From Thalassovita mangrovi (GTDB lineage Bacteria > Pseudomonadota > Alphaproteobacteria > Rhodobacterales > Rhodobacteraceae), in NCBI RefSeq assembly GCF_009857745.1, contig NZ_WWEN01000007.1, forward strand, positions 124,001 through 188,000: a DNA stretch of 64,000 nucleotides. The letters run 5' to 3'. The notes under the pieces were generated by a model that had not been told where the DNA came from, searched no databases, and worked only from the letters and a program-made list of their open reading frames with translations. The position numbers and the translations under genes are program-made. Shown here piece by piece: positions 9,650-19,196 of this stretch (positions are counted from its first letter, which is position 1; each line of letters opens with the position of its first letter).

Positions 9650-10087
9650 TTAGCGCGACTTGCCCTTCTTCTTCGCGGCATTAAGCGCCGACCGCGCCCC
9701 CAGGCCCAGGAAATAGCGGGTCACGAGGAGGGCCAGCAGCGCCTGCAGCAGCACCGCCCCCATCAGGATGCCACCGCCCGCGCGCATCGCCATCAGCGCC
9801 CGCATCTGCGGCACGACAAAGCTCAGCGCCACGGTCGCGACCATCGCGATGGCCAGCACCACAAGCGCCGCACTGCGCGAGAACCGCCACATCTCGGGGC
9901 TTTCGGGCAGGCGCTTTTCCTTCATCGCGTACCGGTGGCCTTCGATCATCGCCGCCGTCATCGGCGGGATGATCGCCATGCCGCCGTTGAAGATGTCGAT
10001 CCCGAACAGGGCCTGCACCGCGAGCGAAAGCAGCCCCAGCCCGACGGCGACCCCCACGAAGATCAGCGCGTAACGGCGAATGTTCAT
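9650..10087 (-). CDS. Small polytopic membrane protein (ABZJ_00895-like)
   Basis: A 145-residue protein with about four hydrophobic segments (roughly residues 7-27, 34-48, 75-97 and 105-127) and a lysine-rich C-terminus (AAKKKGKSR). It resembles the uncharacterised ABZJ_00895 membrane family. The ATG overlaps the pdxJ stop as ATGA, so it is translationally coupled to pdxJ. No catalytic or binding motif is visible; function unknown. Confidence 0.7.
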   Translation of the reverse strand: MNIRRYALIFVGVAVGLGLLSLAVQALFGIDIFNGGMAIIPPMTAAMIEGHRYAMKEKRLPESPEMWRFSRSAALVVLAIAMVATVALSFVVPQMRALMAMRAGGGILMGAVLLQALLALLVTRYFLGLGARSALNAAKKKGKSR

Positions 10088-10845
10088 GCGTCCACCTCTG
10101 CCCGCGCCTCGTCCATCAGGCGGCGCATTTCCTGGATCGCCGGGCCAAGGCCGCGGAAGATCGCTTCGCCGATGATGAAGTGACCGATATTGAGCTCCAT
10201 CACCTCGGGGAAGGCGGCGATGGGCTTCACCGTTTCATATGTCAGCCCGTGACCGGCATGGACCTCCAGCCCAAGCGAATGGGCATAGGCGGCCATTTCG
10301 CGCAGCGCCACCAACTCGGCATCGCGGTCGTCGAAACGGCCCTCGGCATGGGCGTCGCAATAGGCGCCGGTATGCAGTTCGATCACCTGCGCGCCGATCT
10401 TGGCGGCGGCGTCGATCTGTTTCTTGTCGGCGGCGATGAAGATCGATACCCGGCAGCCCGCTTCGCGCAAGGGCGCGATGAAATGGGCCAGCCGGTTTTC
10501 TTCGCGCGCCACTTCCAGCCCGCCCTCGGTGGTGCGTTCCTCGCGCTTTTCGGGCACCAGGCAGACCGCGTGCGGCTTGTGGCGCAGCGCGATGGCCTGC
10601 ATTTCCGGCGTCGCCGCCATTTCGAAATTCAGCGGCACCGACAGGACTTCCATCAGACCGTCGATATCGGCGTCCGAAATGTGGCGGCGGTCTTCGCGCA
10701 GATGCGCGGTGATGCCGTCGGCGCCGAATTCCTCGGCTATCTTGGCGGCGCGCAACGGATCGGGATAGGCCCCGCCGCGCGCATTGCGCACCGTGGCCAC
10801 GTGATCGATATTCACCCCAAGACGCAGTTTTCCCAAAGGCTGCAT
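10084..10845 (-). CDS. pdxJ: Pyridoxine 5'-phosphate synthase
   Basis: A 253-residue PdxJ TIM barrel. [19 protein letters not shown] near the N-terminus and the [14 protein letters not shown] block are diagnostic; the C-terminus has the HAGHGLTY phosphate-binding segment. It condenses 1-deoxyxylulose 5-phosphate with 3-amino-2-oxopropyl phosphate to give pyridoxine 5'-phosphate. The ATG at 10845 is preferred over an in-frame codon at 10890 because AGGAG lies just upstream and family proteins start near this point. Confidence 0.95.
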   Translation of the reverse strand: MQPLGKLRLGVNIDHVATVRNARGGAYPDPLRAAKIAEEFGADGITAHLREDRRHISDADIDGLMEVLSVPLNFEMAATPEMQAIALRHKPHAVCLVPEKREERTTEGGLEVAREENRLAHFIAPLREAGCRVSIFIAADKKQIDAAAKIGAQVIELHTGAYCDAHAEGRFDDRDAELVALREMAAYAHSLGLEVHAGHGLTYETVKPIAAFPEVMELNIGHFIIGEAIFRGLGPAIQEMRRLMDEARAEVDA

Positions 10846-10891
10846 GGCCTTCTCCTCGTGTTTCGAATGACCGTCCCCGTCAGCGGCCAAC

Positions 10892-11551
10892 CTAGTCGCC
10901 TTTTGACGGATCGTCAGCCTTCAGATGCGCTTTTTTCTTCAGCGCGGCCAATTTCGCTTTCAGCACCCCCTTGCGGCGGTGTTGATAGGCCCGGATCAGC
11001 GGCACCGAGACGTAGTAACAGACCAGCCCGGCGATGATCCCGGGAATGATGCCGCCGACCATGTAGGGAAAGAACACTTCGTCGTAAAACAGCTCCAGCC
11101 GGTGCCAATCCATGTCGGCCTCGGTGAAAACGGCGAAGAAATTATGCTGCAGATCGGCCCCGGCATCGAGGAACTTGCCCGCCAGCGACCGTTCCACATC
11201 GTCGTGCTGCAGGTGTCGACCGAGCAGGAAATACCCCGTCTTCATCGAAATCACGCCGATCGGCAGATAGGTCAGCGGGTTGCCGAAAAACGTGCCCAGC
11301 AGCGCCGCCAGGATATTGCCGCGCAGGATGAAGGCCAGGGTCCCGGCGATCACGAAATGCATGCCGAAAAACGGCGTGAAGGTGGTGAAAACCCCGGCAA
11401 AGATGCCGCGGGCGATCTTTTCGGGGGAATCGGGCAGCCGCCGCAGCCGGTGCTTCACATATTGCGCCGCCCGGCCCCAGCCACCGCGGGGCCAGAAGAA
11501 TTCGAACACGATCCTCCAGATCGGTCGACGGTCGCGGCGTTTGAAGACCAA
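10892..11551 (-). CDS. DUF2062 domain membrane protein
   Basis: A 219-residue protein if translation starts at TTG 11551 ([12 protein letters not shown]), which has AGGAGG nine bases upstream; the ATG at 11626 would overlap the RSH coding end by 59 bases and lacks such a site. The DUF2062 core follows: [20 protein letters not shown], then hydrophobic stretches near residues 45-110 and 165-190, and a basic lysine-rich tail. Function unknown. It lies 16 bases downstream of the RSH stop, so the two are co-transcribed. Confidence 0.8.
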   Translation of the reverse strand: MVFKRRDRRPIWRIVFEFFWPRGGWGRAAQYVKHRLRRLPDSPEKIARGIFAGVFTTFTPFFGMHFVIAGTLAFILRGNILAALLGTFFGNPLTYLPIGVISMKTGYFLLGRHLQHDDVERSLAGKFLDAGADLQHNFFAVFTEADMDWHRLELFYDEVFFPYMVGGIIPGIIAGLVCYYVSVPLIRAYQHRRKGVLKAKLAALKKKAHLKADDPSKGD

Positions 11552-11567
11552 GGCTTGCGCCCTCCTG

Positions 11568-13700
11568 CTATCCCGCTTGCGTGGTTGAACGCGACGGGTC
11601 CCGGTACCTGCGGACCTCCGCGACATCGCTTTCGGCTTCCAGCGCCGACATCACCGAATGCAGATGCTCGGCATCGCGCAGTTCGACCTCGACCAGCAAG
11701 CGGAAGAAATCGGGCTTGCGGTCCAGGAAACTCAGGTCCGAGATATTGGCCTTCTGTTCACCGATCAACGTGCAAACCCGCCCCAGCACCCCGGCATCGT
11801 TGCCGATTGTCAGTTCCAGCGTGGTGGAATGGATCGCCGGGTGCTTGCCCGCATGCCAATGCAGGTCCATCCAGCGGCTCGGCTGATCCTCGTAGGCTTC
11901 CAGAGCTTCGCAGTCGATGGCGTGGACGATCACGCCCTTGCCGCGATGGCTGATGCCGACGATGCGTTCGCCCGGCAGCGGCTGGCAGCACTTGGCGATG
12001 GTGAAATGCTGATCATGCGACAGGCCCACCACCGCGCCGCGCAACTCGATATCGTCCGATTCCGCTTCGCTGAGTTCGGGATAGACCGCGTGCAGCACCT
12101 CGCGGGTGGTCAGCTCGGCGCTGCCCAGCCGCGACAGCAGCATGTCGGTATCTTCCAGCCGCAGATTGCGGGCGGCGGTTTCCAGCGCCTTGTCGGTCGC
12201 CTTCTTGCCCACGTGATCAAACGCCGAGCGCGCCAGTTCGCGGCCCAGCTTGATGAAGCGTTCGCGGTCCACCTCGCGCAGCGCCCGGCGGATCGCGGTG
12301 CGCGCCTTGCCGGTGATCGCGATATCCAGCCAGGTAGCCTGCGGCGTCTGGCCCTCGGCGGTGATGATTTCCACCGACTGGCCGTTCTTGACCCGCGTCC
12401 ACAGCGGCACCCGCATTCCGTCGACCTTGGCGCCGACGCAGGCATTGCCGATGCGGGTGTGGATCGCATAGGCGAAATCGATCGGCGTCGCGCCCTTGGG
12501 CAGCTTCACCACCTCGCCCTTCGGGGTGAAGCAGAACACCTTGTCCGAATACATTTCCAGCTTCACGGCTTCCATGAATTCGGCGTGGTCTTCCTCGGCG
12601 TCGAACTGTTCGGTCAGCGAGGCGATCCATTTCGCCGGATCTACGGCGAAGGGGTTCTTGGCCCGCACCCCGTCGCGATAGGACCAATGCGCCGCCACCC
12701 CGGTTTCGGCCACGTCATGCATCTGCCGGGTGCGGATCTGCACCTCGACCCGCTTGCCGTCGCGGCCCGACACGGTGGTGTGGATCGACCGGTAGCCGTT
12801 CGATTTCGGCTGGCTGATGTAATCCTTGAACCGGCCCGGCACCGCGCGCCAGCGCTGGTGGATCACGCCCAGGGCGCGGTAGCAGTCATCTTCGCTGTTG
12901 GTGATGACGCGGAAACCGTAGATATCCGACAGGCGCGAGAACCCGACATCCTTTTCCGACATCTTGCGCCAGATCGAATAGGGTTTCTTGGCCCGGCCGA
13001 ACACCTGCGCCTCGACGCCCGCCTCTTCGAATTCCTGGCGCATGTCACCGGTGATGCGGTGGATCACATCGCCGGTTTCCTTCTGCAGCATCACGAAACG
13101 GCGCATGATCGAGGCGCGCGCTTCGGGGTTGAGCACCTTGAAGGCGAGGTCCTCGAGTTCCTCGCGCATCGACTGCATCCCCATGCGCCCCGCCAGCGGC
13201 GCGAAGATTTCCATCGTTTCGCGCGCCTTCTGCGCCTGCTTGTCCGGGCGCATCGCCTTGATCGTGCGCATGTTGTGCAGACGGTCGGCCAACTTCACCA
13301 GGATCACCCGCAGGTCCTTGGACATGGCCATGAATAGCTTGCGGAAGTTTTCCGCCTGCTTGGTCTCGGAACTCGACAGTTGCAGGTTGGTCAGCTTGGT
13401 GACGCCGTCGACCAGATCGGCCACCTCCTTGCCGAACATCTGTTCGACCTCGGCATAGGACGCCTTGGTATCCTCGATCGTGTCGTGCAGAAGCGCGGTC
13501 ACGATGGTGGCGTCGTCCAGACGCTGTTCGGTCAGGATCGCGGCAACGGCAACGGGATGGGAAAAATAGGGCTCGCCGGAATGGCGGAACTGCCCTTCAT
13601 GCATGGCGAGGCCGAATTCATAGGCCTCGCGCAGCAACTTTTCATTGGTCTTCGGGTTATAATTGCGGACAAGGGCGATCAGGTCGTCAACCGCGATCAT
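11568..13700 (-). CDS. rsh: Bifunctional (p)ppGpp synthetase/hydrolase (RelA/SpoT homologue)
   Basis: A full-length 710-residue RSH. The HD hydrolase domain is intact (FSHPVAVAAIL near residue 46, HDTIEDT near 71), so ppGpp breakdown should work. The synthetase domain has the DYISQPKSNGYRSIHT block near residue 290. A TGS domain (FTPKGEVVKLPKGATPIDFAYAI) and a C-terminal ACT domain follow. It is the single long RSH typical of alphaproteobacteria and controls the stringent response. It directly follows rpoZ, which in other bacteria also sits beside spoT; omega contributes to ppGpp binding on RNA polymerase. Confidence 0.95.
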   Translation of the reverse strand: MIAVDDLIALVRNYNPKTNEKLLREAYEFGLAMHEGQFRHSGEPYFSHPVAVAAILTEQRLDDATIVTALLHDTIEDTKASYAEVEQMFGKEVADLVDGVTKLTNLQLSSSETKQAENFRKLFMAMSKDLRVILVKLADRLHNMRTIKAMRPDKQAQKARETMEIFAPLAGRMGMQSMREELEDLAFKVLNPEARASIMRRFVMLQKETGDVIHRITGDMRQEFEEAGVEAQVFGRAKKPYSIWRKMSEKDVGFSRLSDIYGFRVITNSEDDCYRALGVIHQRWRAVPGRFKDYISQPKSNGYRSIHTTVSGRDGKRVEVQIRTRQMHDVAETGVAAHWSYRDGVRAKNPFAVDPAKWIASLTEQFDAEEDHAEFMEAVKLEMYSDKVFCFTPKGEVVKLPKGATPIDFAYAIHTRIGNACVGAKVDGMRVPLWTRVKNGQSVEIITAEGQTPQATWLDIAITGKARTAIRRALREVDRERFIKLGRELARSAFDHVGKKATDKALETAARNLRLEDTDMLLSRLGSAELTTREVLHAVYPELSEAESDDIELRGAVVGLSHDQHFTIAKCCQPLPGERIVGISHRGKGVIVHAIDCEALEAYEDQPSRWMDLHWHAGKHPAIHSTTLELTIGNDAGVLGRVCTLIGEQKANISDLSFLDRKPDFFRLLVEVELRDAEHLHSVMSALEAESDVAEVRRYRDPSRSTTQAG

Positions 13701-13730
13701 TTTGTCCTTAACCCCTTACTTGGAACAGGC

Positions 13731-14090
13731 TCAGCTCTGTCCCTGCGCTTCCATCAGCTGACGCAGCAGCATTTCTTCGGACATGTCGTCCTCGGCCGGC
13801 TTGTCGGCGGCTTCGCCCCCGCCCATCAGCAGCGCCATGGAATCTTCTTCCGGCTCGTCCACTTCGATCTGGGTCTGGTTGCTTTCGATCAGGCGCTCGC
13901 GCAGCTCGTCGGCCGACTGGGTTTCCTCGGCGATTTCGCGCAGGGCCACGACCGGGTTCTTGTCGTTGTCACGGTCCACGGTCAGCGACGAACCGGAAGC
14001 GATCTCGCGCGCACGGTGGGCGGCGAGCATCACAAGCTCGAAACGGTTCGGTACCTTGTCTACGCAGTCTTCTACGGTAACGCGGGCCAT
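13731..14090 (-). CDS. rpoZ: DNA-directed RNA polymerase omega subunit
   Basis: A 119-residue omega subunit from the ATG at 14090 ([12 protein letters not shown]), preceded by GGAG. The conserved core [16 protein letters not shown] is present at residues 14-29, followed by [12 protein letters not shown]. The acidic C-terminal tail (about residues 75-119) is longer than in E. coli, which is usual for the group. Omega helps assemble the beta-prime subunit. It lies immediately upstream of the RSH gene. Confidence 0.95.
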   Translation of the reverse strand: MARVTVEDCVDKVPNRFELVMLAAHRAREIASGSSLTVDRDNDKNPVVALREIAEETQSADELRERLIESNQTQIEVDEPEEDSMALLMGGGEAADKPAEDDMSEEMLLRQLMEAQGQS

Positions 14091-14164
14091 GGGACACTCC
14101 AATCATTGGACGGGCGGTAGAAAGCGTGTATTTACGGCGGAAGCGCCCGGATGACAAGCCGAAA

Positions 14165-14731
14165 TCACAGAGGAATCACCTCTGCGCGGGCCTCTTCTGG
14201 CAATTCATCGCACATTTCCGTGACGGTTTTGCCAAGAAGCGGATGTTTCCACCCCGGCGCCACCTCTGCCAGCGGCACCAGGACGAAGGCGCGGTCCTGC
14301 AACCGCGGGTGAGGGAGAATCAGTTGATCCGGCGCGGTCTGCATCTGCTGTTCCGCCGGCAGATCGATCCAGTGCCGGACGGTGTCCCGATCCGGGCAGA
14401 TATGGTTGTCGACTGCAATTATATCGAGATCCAGCGTCCTGCCGCCCCACCGAGACAATCTGACACGACTGAATTCCGCCTCAACCTTATGGAGAAATTG
14501 AAGAATTTCGTCCGGCGCCAAATCAGTACGGCAGCGTATGGCCGCATTCACGTAATCCGGCCCGGCACCTTCGGGGAAGCAAGGTGTTTTAAAAAAACGA
14601 CTTTCCGCGACCACGTCGATCCCGCCCGCAGCCAGCATCCCGATCGCCTTGCGCAGCGTGTCGGCGGGCAAATCGTCGCCGTGCGAAAGATTCGCCCCTA
14701 GCGCAATAAGTGTATCTTGGCCACCATCCAT
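14165..14731 (-). CDS. folK: 2-amino-4-hydroxy-6-hydroxymethyldihydropteridine pyrophosphokinase
   Basis: A 188-residue HPPK. The N-terminus has TLIALGANLSHGDDLPADTL and the centre carries the family signature GGRTLDLDIIAV near residues 100-111 with the magnesium-binding Asp pair, then LPHPRLQDRAFVLVPL. It pyrophosphorylates the pterin precursor in folate synthesis. The protein is slightly longer than usual at the C-terminus. It diverges from the NYN-domain gene. Confidence 0.93.
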   Translation of the reverse strand: MDGGQDTLIALGANLSHGDDLPADTLRKAIGMLAAGGIDVVAESRFFKTPCFPEGAGPDYVNAAIRCRTDLAPDEILQFLHKVEAEFSRVRLSRWGGRTLDLDIIAVDNHICPDRDTVRHWIDLPAEQQMQTAPDQLILPHPRLQDRAFVLVPLAEVAPGWKHPLLGKTVTEMCDELPEEARAEVIPL

Positions 14732-14875
14732 ATCCCGACCTATCCTTTTGATAACCCCAGTCAGCTTGCACGACCTGGGGATACGACTTATTTTTGTTAC
14801 CCAAGCGAGGCGACGAATTTTTTTATCTATTCACTCACGGACTAGTCGCCAAGCTGATAATCGGAAGGAAATTTG

Positions 14876-15445
14876 ATGTTCTACAAAGACGAACGGCTGG
14901 CGCTGTTCATCGATGGATCCAATCTTTATGCGGCTGCCAAGGCGCTTGGGTTCGATATCGATTACAAGCTTCTGCGGCAGGAATTCATGCGCCGCGGAAA
15001 ATTGTTGCGCGCCTTCTACTACACCGCCCTGCTGGAGAATGACGAATATTCTCCGATCCGGCCGCTGGTCGACTGGCTGCACTATAACGGTTTCACCATG
15101 GTGACCAAGCCGGCCAAGGAATACACCGACAGCCAGGGCCGCCGGAAGGTCAAGGGGAACATGGATATCGAACTGACCGTCGATGCCATGGAACTGGCCC
15201 CGCGGGTCGATCATATCGTGCTGTTTTCCGGCGACGGCGATTTCCGTCCGCTGGTGGAAAGCCTGCAGCGCCAGGGCGTGCGTGTTTCGGTGGTTTCGAC
15301 CATCCGCAGCCAGCCGCCGATGATCGCCGACGAACTGCGCCGCCAGGCCGATAACTTCATCGAACTGGACGAGCTGAAGGAAGTGATCGGGCGCCCGCCG
15401 CGCGAACACCCGGCGGAACGCGAAGCCGCGTATAGCGACAACTAA
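14876..15445 (+). CDS. NYN-domain (LabA/DUF88-like) putative ribonuclease
   Basis: A 189-residue PIN-like NYN domain. LALFIDGSNLYAAAKALG places the first acidic residue near residue 11, and VLFSGDGDFRPLVESLQRQG near residue 120 supplies the second acidic cluster; ADNFIELDEL ends the domain. NYN proteins are predicted metal-dependent RNases, and LabA-like members have regulatory roles. ATG 14876 follows GGAAGGAA, and a TTG directly before it is unlikely. A strong terminator follows. Confidence 0.88.
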   Translation: MFYKDERLALFIDGSNLYAAAKALGFDIDYKLLRQEFMRRGKLLRAFYYTALLENDEYSPIRPLVDWLHYNGFTMVTKPAKEYTDSQGRRKVKGNMDIELTVDAMELAPRVDHIVLFSGDGDFRPLVESLQRQGVRVSVVSTIRSQPPMIADELRRQADNFIELDELKEVIGRPPREHPAEREAAYSDN

Positions 15446-15447
15446 CA

Positions 15448-15473
15448 AACCGGGGCCACGCGCCCCGGTTTTC
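15448..15473. terminator. Bidirectional rho-independent terminator
   Basis: Nine-base perfect stem AACCGGGGC / GCCCCGGTT with a five-base loop, followed by TTCG on the plus strand and flanked by A residues on the other side. It lies between the convergent NYN gene and the cytochrome c gene and can serve both. Confidence 0.85.
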
Positions 15474-15502
15474 GTTTCCGGCCCCCCAACCTCAGTTCTG
15501 GC

Positions 15503-15970
15503 TCAGTTCTGCGCGGCCTGCATATTCCGCTGGTTGTGGTTTTCCGCCACCGGCCCGGGCCAAGTGCTTTTGATATAGGCCAGGACATTCAGGATGTCCT
15601 GGTCGTCCAGCACACCGCCGAACCCCTGCATCCGGCTGCGATAGCCATTCCCGACCAGGACCTCGGTGCCGTATTTGGTGATCATGAACAGCTGTTCGTC
15701 CGGGTGGTGCCAGGTGTGGCCGCTGGGATCGTGCGGCGGCGCGGGCAGATAGCCGTCTTCATCCCGCTGCCGCCAGTTCGGCTGGCCCTCCAGCTTGCCG
15801 CCATGACAGGCAGCGCAATAGGCGGCATAAACCTCGCTGCCGGCGGCCACCGCCACCGGATCGGTATAGGGCAACAGCCCCGTCGCCTGCGCCTCTTCCT
15901 GCGACATGAACCAACCGACCAGCCCCAGAACCCCGGCACCGACCGCGACAAGACCGAATTTATATCTCAC
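15503..15970 (-). CDS. Class I c-type cytochrome, membrane-anchored
   Basis: A 155-residue protein with an uncleaved-looking N-terminal hydrophobic segment (residues 4-22) and a single haem motif CAACH at residues 52-56. Met114 in RSRMQGF is the likely axial ligand, and the [12 protein letters not shown] helix closes a mono-haem class I fold. It would be a periplasm-facing electron carrier tethered to the membrane. An unusual HP-rich stretch ([17 protein letters not shown], residues 77-93) lies between haem and Met ligand and is seen in copper- or cbb3-linked small cytochromes. Partner unknown. Confidence 0.88.
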   Translation of the reverse strand: MRYKFGLVAVGAGVLGLVGWFMSQEEAQATGLLPYTDPVAVAAGSEVYAAYCAACHGGKLEGQPNWRQRDEDGYLPAPPHDPSGHTWHHPDEQLFMITKYGTEVLVGNGYRSRMQGFGGVLDDQDILNVLAYIKSTWPGPVAENHNQRNMQAAQN

Positions 15971-16086
15971 TGCATCCTCCCTGCGCTTTGGGCGATCAAT
16001 CGCGGCTTCCTGCGCTGGAAGGTCAAGAGCGGCCTTTACGCAAGGGGCTTTCCGACTTACCTGTTCCGCAACAGGAGACGCAGACC

Positions 16087-17037
16087 ATGACGAAACCGCC
16101 CCTTACCCTCTACCTGGCCGCGCCGCGCGGGTTCTGCGCAGGTGTCGACCGCGCCATCAAGATCGTCGAGATGGCGATCCAGAAATGGGGCGCGCCGGTC
16201 TATGTCCGCCACGAGATCGTGCATAACAAATTCGTCGTCGACAGCCTGAAGGATCAGGGCGCCGTCTTCGTCGAGGAACTCAGCGAATGCCCCGATGACC
16301 GGCCGGTGATCTTTTCCGCCCACGGGGTGCCGAAATCGGTGCCCGAAGCGGCACAGGCGCGGCACATGGTCTATGTCGACGCCACCTGCCCGCTGGTGTC
16401 GAAGGTGCATATCGAGGCCGAACGGCATTCCGAACAGGGGTTGCAGATCATCATGATCGGTCATGCCGGCCATCCCGAAACCATCGGCACGATGGGGCAA
16501 CTGCCCGAGGGCGAGGTGCTGCTGGTCGAAACCGTCGCCGATGTGGCAGAGGTCGAGGTGCGCGATCCCGAAAAGCTGGCCTTCGTCACCCAGACCACCC
16601 TGTCGATCGACGACACCAAGGATATCGTCGCCGCGCTGCAGGCGCGTTTCCCCGCCATCCAGGGCCCGCACAAGGAAGACATCTGTTACGCCACCACCAA
16701 CCGGCAGGAAGCGGTCAAGGCGATGGCGCCGAAGATCGACGCGCTGCTGGTCGTGGGCGCGCCCAATTCATCGAATTCCCGCCGCCTGGTCGAGGTCGGC
16801 GCGCGCAACGGCTGCAAATACGCCCAGCTGGTGCAGCGCGCCACCGATATCGACTGGCGCGCCCTGGAAGGGATCAAATCCATCGGCATCACCGCCGGGG
16901 CCTCGGCCCCCGAAGTTCTGGTCGACGAGGTGATCGCGGCGCTGTGCGACCGCTTCGACGTGACCGTGGCGGAGGTTGAGACGGCACAGGAAAACGTCGA
17001 GTTCAAGGTGCCCCGCGTACTGAGGGAACCCGCCTGA
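16087..17037 (+). CDS. ispH: 4-hydroxy-3-methylbut-2-enyl diphosphate reductase
   Basis: A 316-residue IspH. The three cluster-binding cysteines sit in [10 protein letters not shown] (Cys17), [12 protein letters not shown] (about Cys100) and the later [11 protein letters not shown] region preceded by [12 protein letters not shown]. It reduces HMBPP to IPP and DMAPP in the last step of the non-mevalonate isoprenoid pathway. ATG 16087 is preceded by ACAGGAGACG, a good Shine-Dalgarno. The next gene starts two bases after the stop. Confidence 0.96.
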   Translation: MTKPPLTLYLAAPRGFCAGVDRAIKIVEMAIQKWGAPVYVRHEIVHNKFVVDSLKDQGAVFVEELSECPDDRPVIFSAHGVPKSVPEAAQARHMVYVDATCPLVSKVHIEAERHSEQGLQIIMIGHAGHPETIGTMGQLPEGEVLLVETVADVAEVEVRDPEKLAFVTQTTLSIDDTKDIVAALQARFPAIQGPHKEDICYATTNRQEAVKAMAPKIDALLVVGAPNSSNSRRLVEVGARNGCKYAQLVQRATDIDWRALEGIKSIGITAGASAPEVLVDEVIAALCDRFDVTVAEVETAQENVEFKVPRVLREPA

Positions 17038-17039
17038 GG

Positions 17040-17627
17040 ATGGACGAGGAAACCATCCGCATCTATGACGCAAGGGCGGAGGATTACGCCCAGGTGACGG
17101 CGGCGGACGCCCCGGGGCGGTTGCTGCGCGATTTCATCGACGCCGTTCCGGCAGGCGGCCGTGTGCTGGACCTGGGTTGCGGCCCGGGGATCGACGCGGG
17201 GCTGATGGCGCAAGCGGGCCTGCGGGTCGATGCCGTGGATGCCTCGGCCGAAATGGTGGGGCTTGCGGGCCAGCGGTCCGGCGTTTCCGCGCGGCAGGCC
17301 ACCTTCGACGATCTGGATGCCGAAGCGGCCTATGACGGCATCTGGGCCAATTTCAGCCTTCTGCACGCCCCACGCGAAGACATGCCGCGCCACTTGGCGG
17401 CGATCCATAAGGCGCTGAAACCCGGCGGACAATTTCACATGGCAGTGAAAACCGGCAGCGGCGAAAAGCGCGACCCGATCGGGCGCTATTACACCTATTA
17501 CAGCGAAGCCGAATTGTTGGCCCTGCTGCGCGATGCGGGCTTCACCCCTACAAAATGCACCCGGGGCCGCGATAAAGGGCTGGACGAAGTCATGGCCGAT
17601 TGGCTATCCGTGGCCTCCCATGCCTGA
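17040..17627 (+). CDS. Class I SAM-dependent methyltransferase
   Basis: A 195-residue methyltransferase. [21 protein letters not shown] (from about residue 41) is motif I, and the acidic end of strand 2 is [36 protein letters not shown] resembles motifs IV-V of small-molecule methyltransferases. The substrate is unknown. It overlaps rnhA by eight bases and probably forms an operon with ispH and rnhA. Confidence 0.88.
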   Translation: MDEETIRIYDARAEDYAQVTAADAPGRLLRDFIDAVPAGGRVLDLGCGPGIDAGLMAQAGLRVDAVDASAEMVGLAGQRSGVSARQATFDDLDAEAAYDGIWANFSLLHAPREDMPRHLAAIHKALKPGGQFHMAVKTGSGEKRDPIGRYYTYYSEAELLALLRDAGFTPTKCTRGRDKGLDEVMADWLSVASHA

Positions 17628-18072
17628 ACTCTTTGCTTATACCGACGGAGCCTGCTCCGGCAATCCCGGCCCCGGCGGCTGGGGCGTTCTGCTGCGCGCC
17701 ATGGACGGCGATTCCATCCTGAAGGAACGCGAACTCAAGGGCGGCGCTGCAGAGACCACCAATAACCAGATGGAATTGATGGCAGCGATCATGGCGCTGG
17801 AAACGCTGGAGAAATCCAGCAGCCTCACCATCGTGACCGACAGCGCCTATGTGAAGAACGGCGTCACCGGATGGATTTTCGGCTGGAAGAGAAACGGCTG
17901 GAAGACCTCGAACAAGAAGCCGGTGAAGAATGTCGACCTGTGGCAGCGGCTGGATGCGGCGCAGGCGCGCCACCGGGTGACCTGGGAATGGGTCAAGGGC
18001 CACGCTGGCCACCCGGAAAACGAAAAGGCGGATGAGCTGGCCCGCGCGGGCATGGCGCCTTATAAACCCTAA
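17620..18072 (+). CDS. rnhA: Ribonuclease HI
   Basis: A 150-residue RNase HI. The catalytic acids lie in [17 protein letters not shown] (Asp about 7), [10 protein letters not shown] (Glu about 45) and IVTDSAYV (Asp about 69); the KRNGWKTS basic handle and the [15 protein letters not shown] segment complete the fold. It degrades RNA in RNA-DNA hybrids. ATG 17620 lies inside the end of the methyltransferase gene; an earlier in-frame ATG would add 29 unrelated residues. Confidence 0.95.
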   Translation: MPELFAYTDGACSGNPGPGGWGVLLRAMDGDSILKERELKGGAAETTNNQMELMAAIMALETLEKSSSLTIVTDSAYVKNGVTGWIFGWKRNGWKTSNKKPVKNVDLWQRLDAAQARHRVTWEWVKGHAGHPENEKADELARAGMAPYKP

Positions 18073-18074
18073 GC

Positions 18075-18695
18075 ATGACAAACCTGATCCTGCTGGATTA
18101 TGCCTCGGTACTGGTCTTCGCCCTGACCGGCGCTCTGGCTGCGTCGCGCGCGCAGCTGGACCTGGTGGGATTCATGTTCATCGCCAACCTGACCGCGCTT
18201 GGCGGCGGCACCCTGCGCGACGTGTTGCTGGACCGGACCCCGCTTTGGGTCGCGCAGCCGGGTTTCGTGGCGGTGGCGTCGCTGGCCGCCGCTGTGGTCT
18301 TCTTCACCGCCCACCTGCTGGAAAGCCGCTATCGCGCGCTGCTGTGGTTCGACAGCCTTGCCCTGGCCGTCGCCGTGCCCGCCGGTGCAGGGGTGGCGAT
18401 CAGCCTGGGCCATCCCTGGCCCGTCACTTTGATCATGGGCACGCTGACCGGCACCTTCGGCGGCATGATGCGCGATGTCGTCTGCAACGAGGTGCCGCTG
18501 GTGCTGAAGAAGGGCGAACTTTACGTCACCGCCGCCTTTGCCGGGTCCGCTGCCACGGTGCTGGCGGCCACCACCGCCGCCGATCCGCTGATCGTTGCCG
18601 CCGCCGGGGGATTGGTGACTTGGGCGTTGCGCGCAGGCTCGCTGGTCTTCGGCTGGAGCCTGCCGAGCTACAAGAGCCGCCCGCCGCGGGTATAA
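18075..18695 (+). CDS. TRIC-type / UPF0126 (YicG-like) membrane cation channel family protein
   Basis: A 206-residue inner-membrane protein with about seven hydrophobic segments and two copies of the family's glycine-rich motif: GGGTLRDVLLDR near residue 40 and FGGMMRDVVCNEVP near residue 127. This internal duplication is the signature of the bacterial TRIC (trimeric intracellular cation channel) family, which forms monovalent cation pores. It starts three bases after the rnhA stop. Substrate in this organism is unknown. Confidence 0.85.
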   Translation: MTNLILLDYASVLVFALTGALAASRAQLDLVGFMFIANLTALGGGTLRDVLLDRTPLWVAQPGFVAVASLAAAVVFFTAHLLESRYRALLWFDSLALAVAVPAGAGVAISLGHPWPVTLIMGTLTGTFGGMMRDVVCNEVPLVLKKGELYVTAAFAGSAATVLAATTAADPLIVAAAGGLVTWALRAGSLVFGWSLPSYKSRPPRV

Positions 18696-18696
18696 C

Positions 18697-18933
18697 TCAC
18701 TTCTTCTGGAAACTCTGCCAGGCCCAGATCAGCAGCATCGCACCCAGCACCGCGCCGACCAACCCGGCCGCCATCCCCATCATCGCCAGCAGCGCCCGCA
18801 GCACCAGCCCGCCGATCAGCGCCCCGGCGATACCGATACCGATGGTGGTGATGATATCGGTTTCCACCTTCATCAGCCGGGTCGCCAGGAACCCGGCGGC
18901 GGCGCCGATGATGATCAGCCAGACGATGGACAT
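18697..18933 (-). CDS. GlsB/YeaQ/YmgE-family small membrane protein
   Basis: A 78-residue protein made of three hydrophobic helices with repeated glycines (WLIIIGAAAGFLATRLM, then GIAGALIGGLVLR). This is the transglycosylase-associated or GlsB/YmgE family, linked to stress responses in other bacteria. It lies ten bases downstream of another small membrane gene and converges on the TRIC gene with one base between the stops. Confidence 0.8.
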   Translation of the reverse strand: MSIVWLIIIGAAAGFLATRLMKVETDIITTIGIGIAGALIGGLVLRALLAMMGMAAGLVGAVLGAMLLIWAWQSFQKK

Positions 18934-18942
18934 GGCAATCTC

Positions 18943-19179
18943 CTACTTGCGGTAATGGGTGGGCACGATGATCAGCGCCCCGATCGAAGACAGGATAGCA
19001 TCAACGCCCGGCGCGCCAAAACGCAGCCCGAACATGATGCGGATGAAATAGAACAGGAAGGCCCCGCCGACGCAGATGATGATCGAGGGCAGGTAGCCGT
19101 TGCGGGTGAACCCGGTCTTTTCCGACACATACCCAACGATCCCGGCAATCACCACGGTTCCGATCAGCGTTGGAAACAT
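18943..19179 (-). CDS. Small membrane protein, YmgE-like
   Basis: A 78-residue protein with two or three hydrophobic helices (residues 3-17, 29-48 and 58-74). It is the same length as the gene that follows and shares its glycine-rich helical character, so the pair may be diverged paralogues. Function unknown. It begins 18 bases after fmt and probably ends the def-fmt transcript. Confidence 0.65.
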   Translation of the reverse strand: MFPTLIGTVVIAGIVGYVSEKTGFTRNGYLPSIIICVGGAFLFYFIRIMFGLRFGAPGVDAILSSIGALIIVPTHYRK

Positions 19180-19196
19180 CTGCCTTTTCTCCCGGG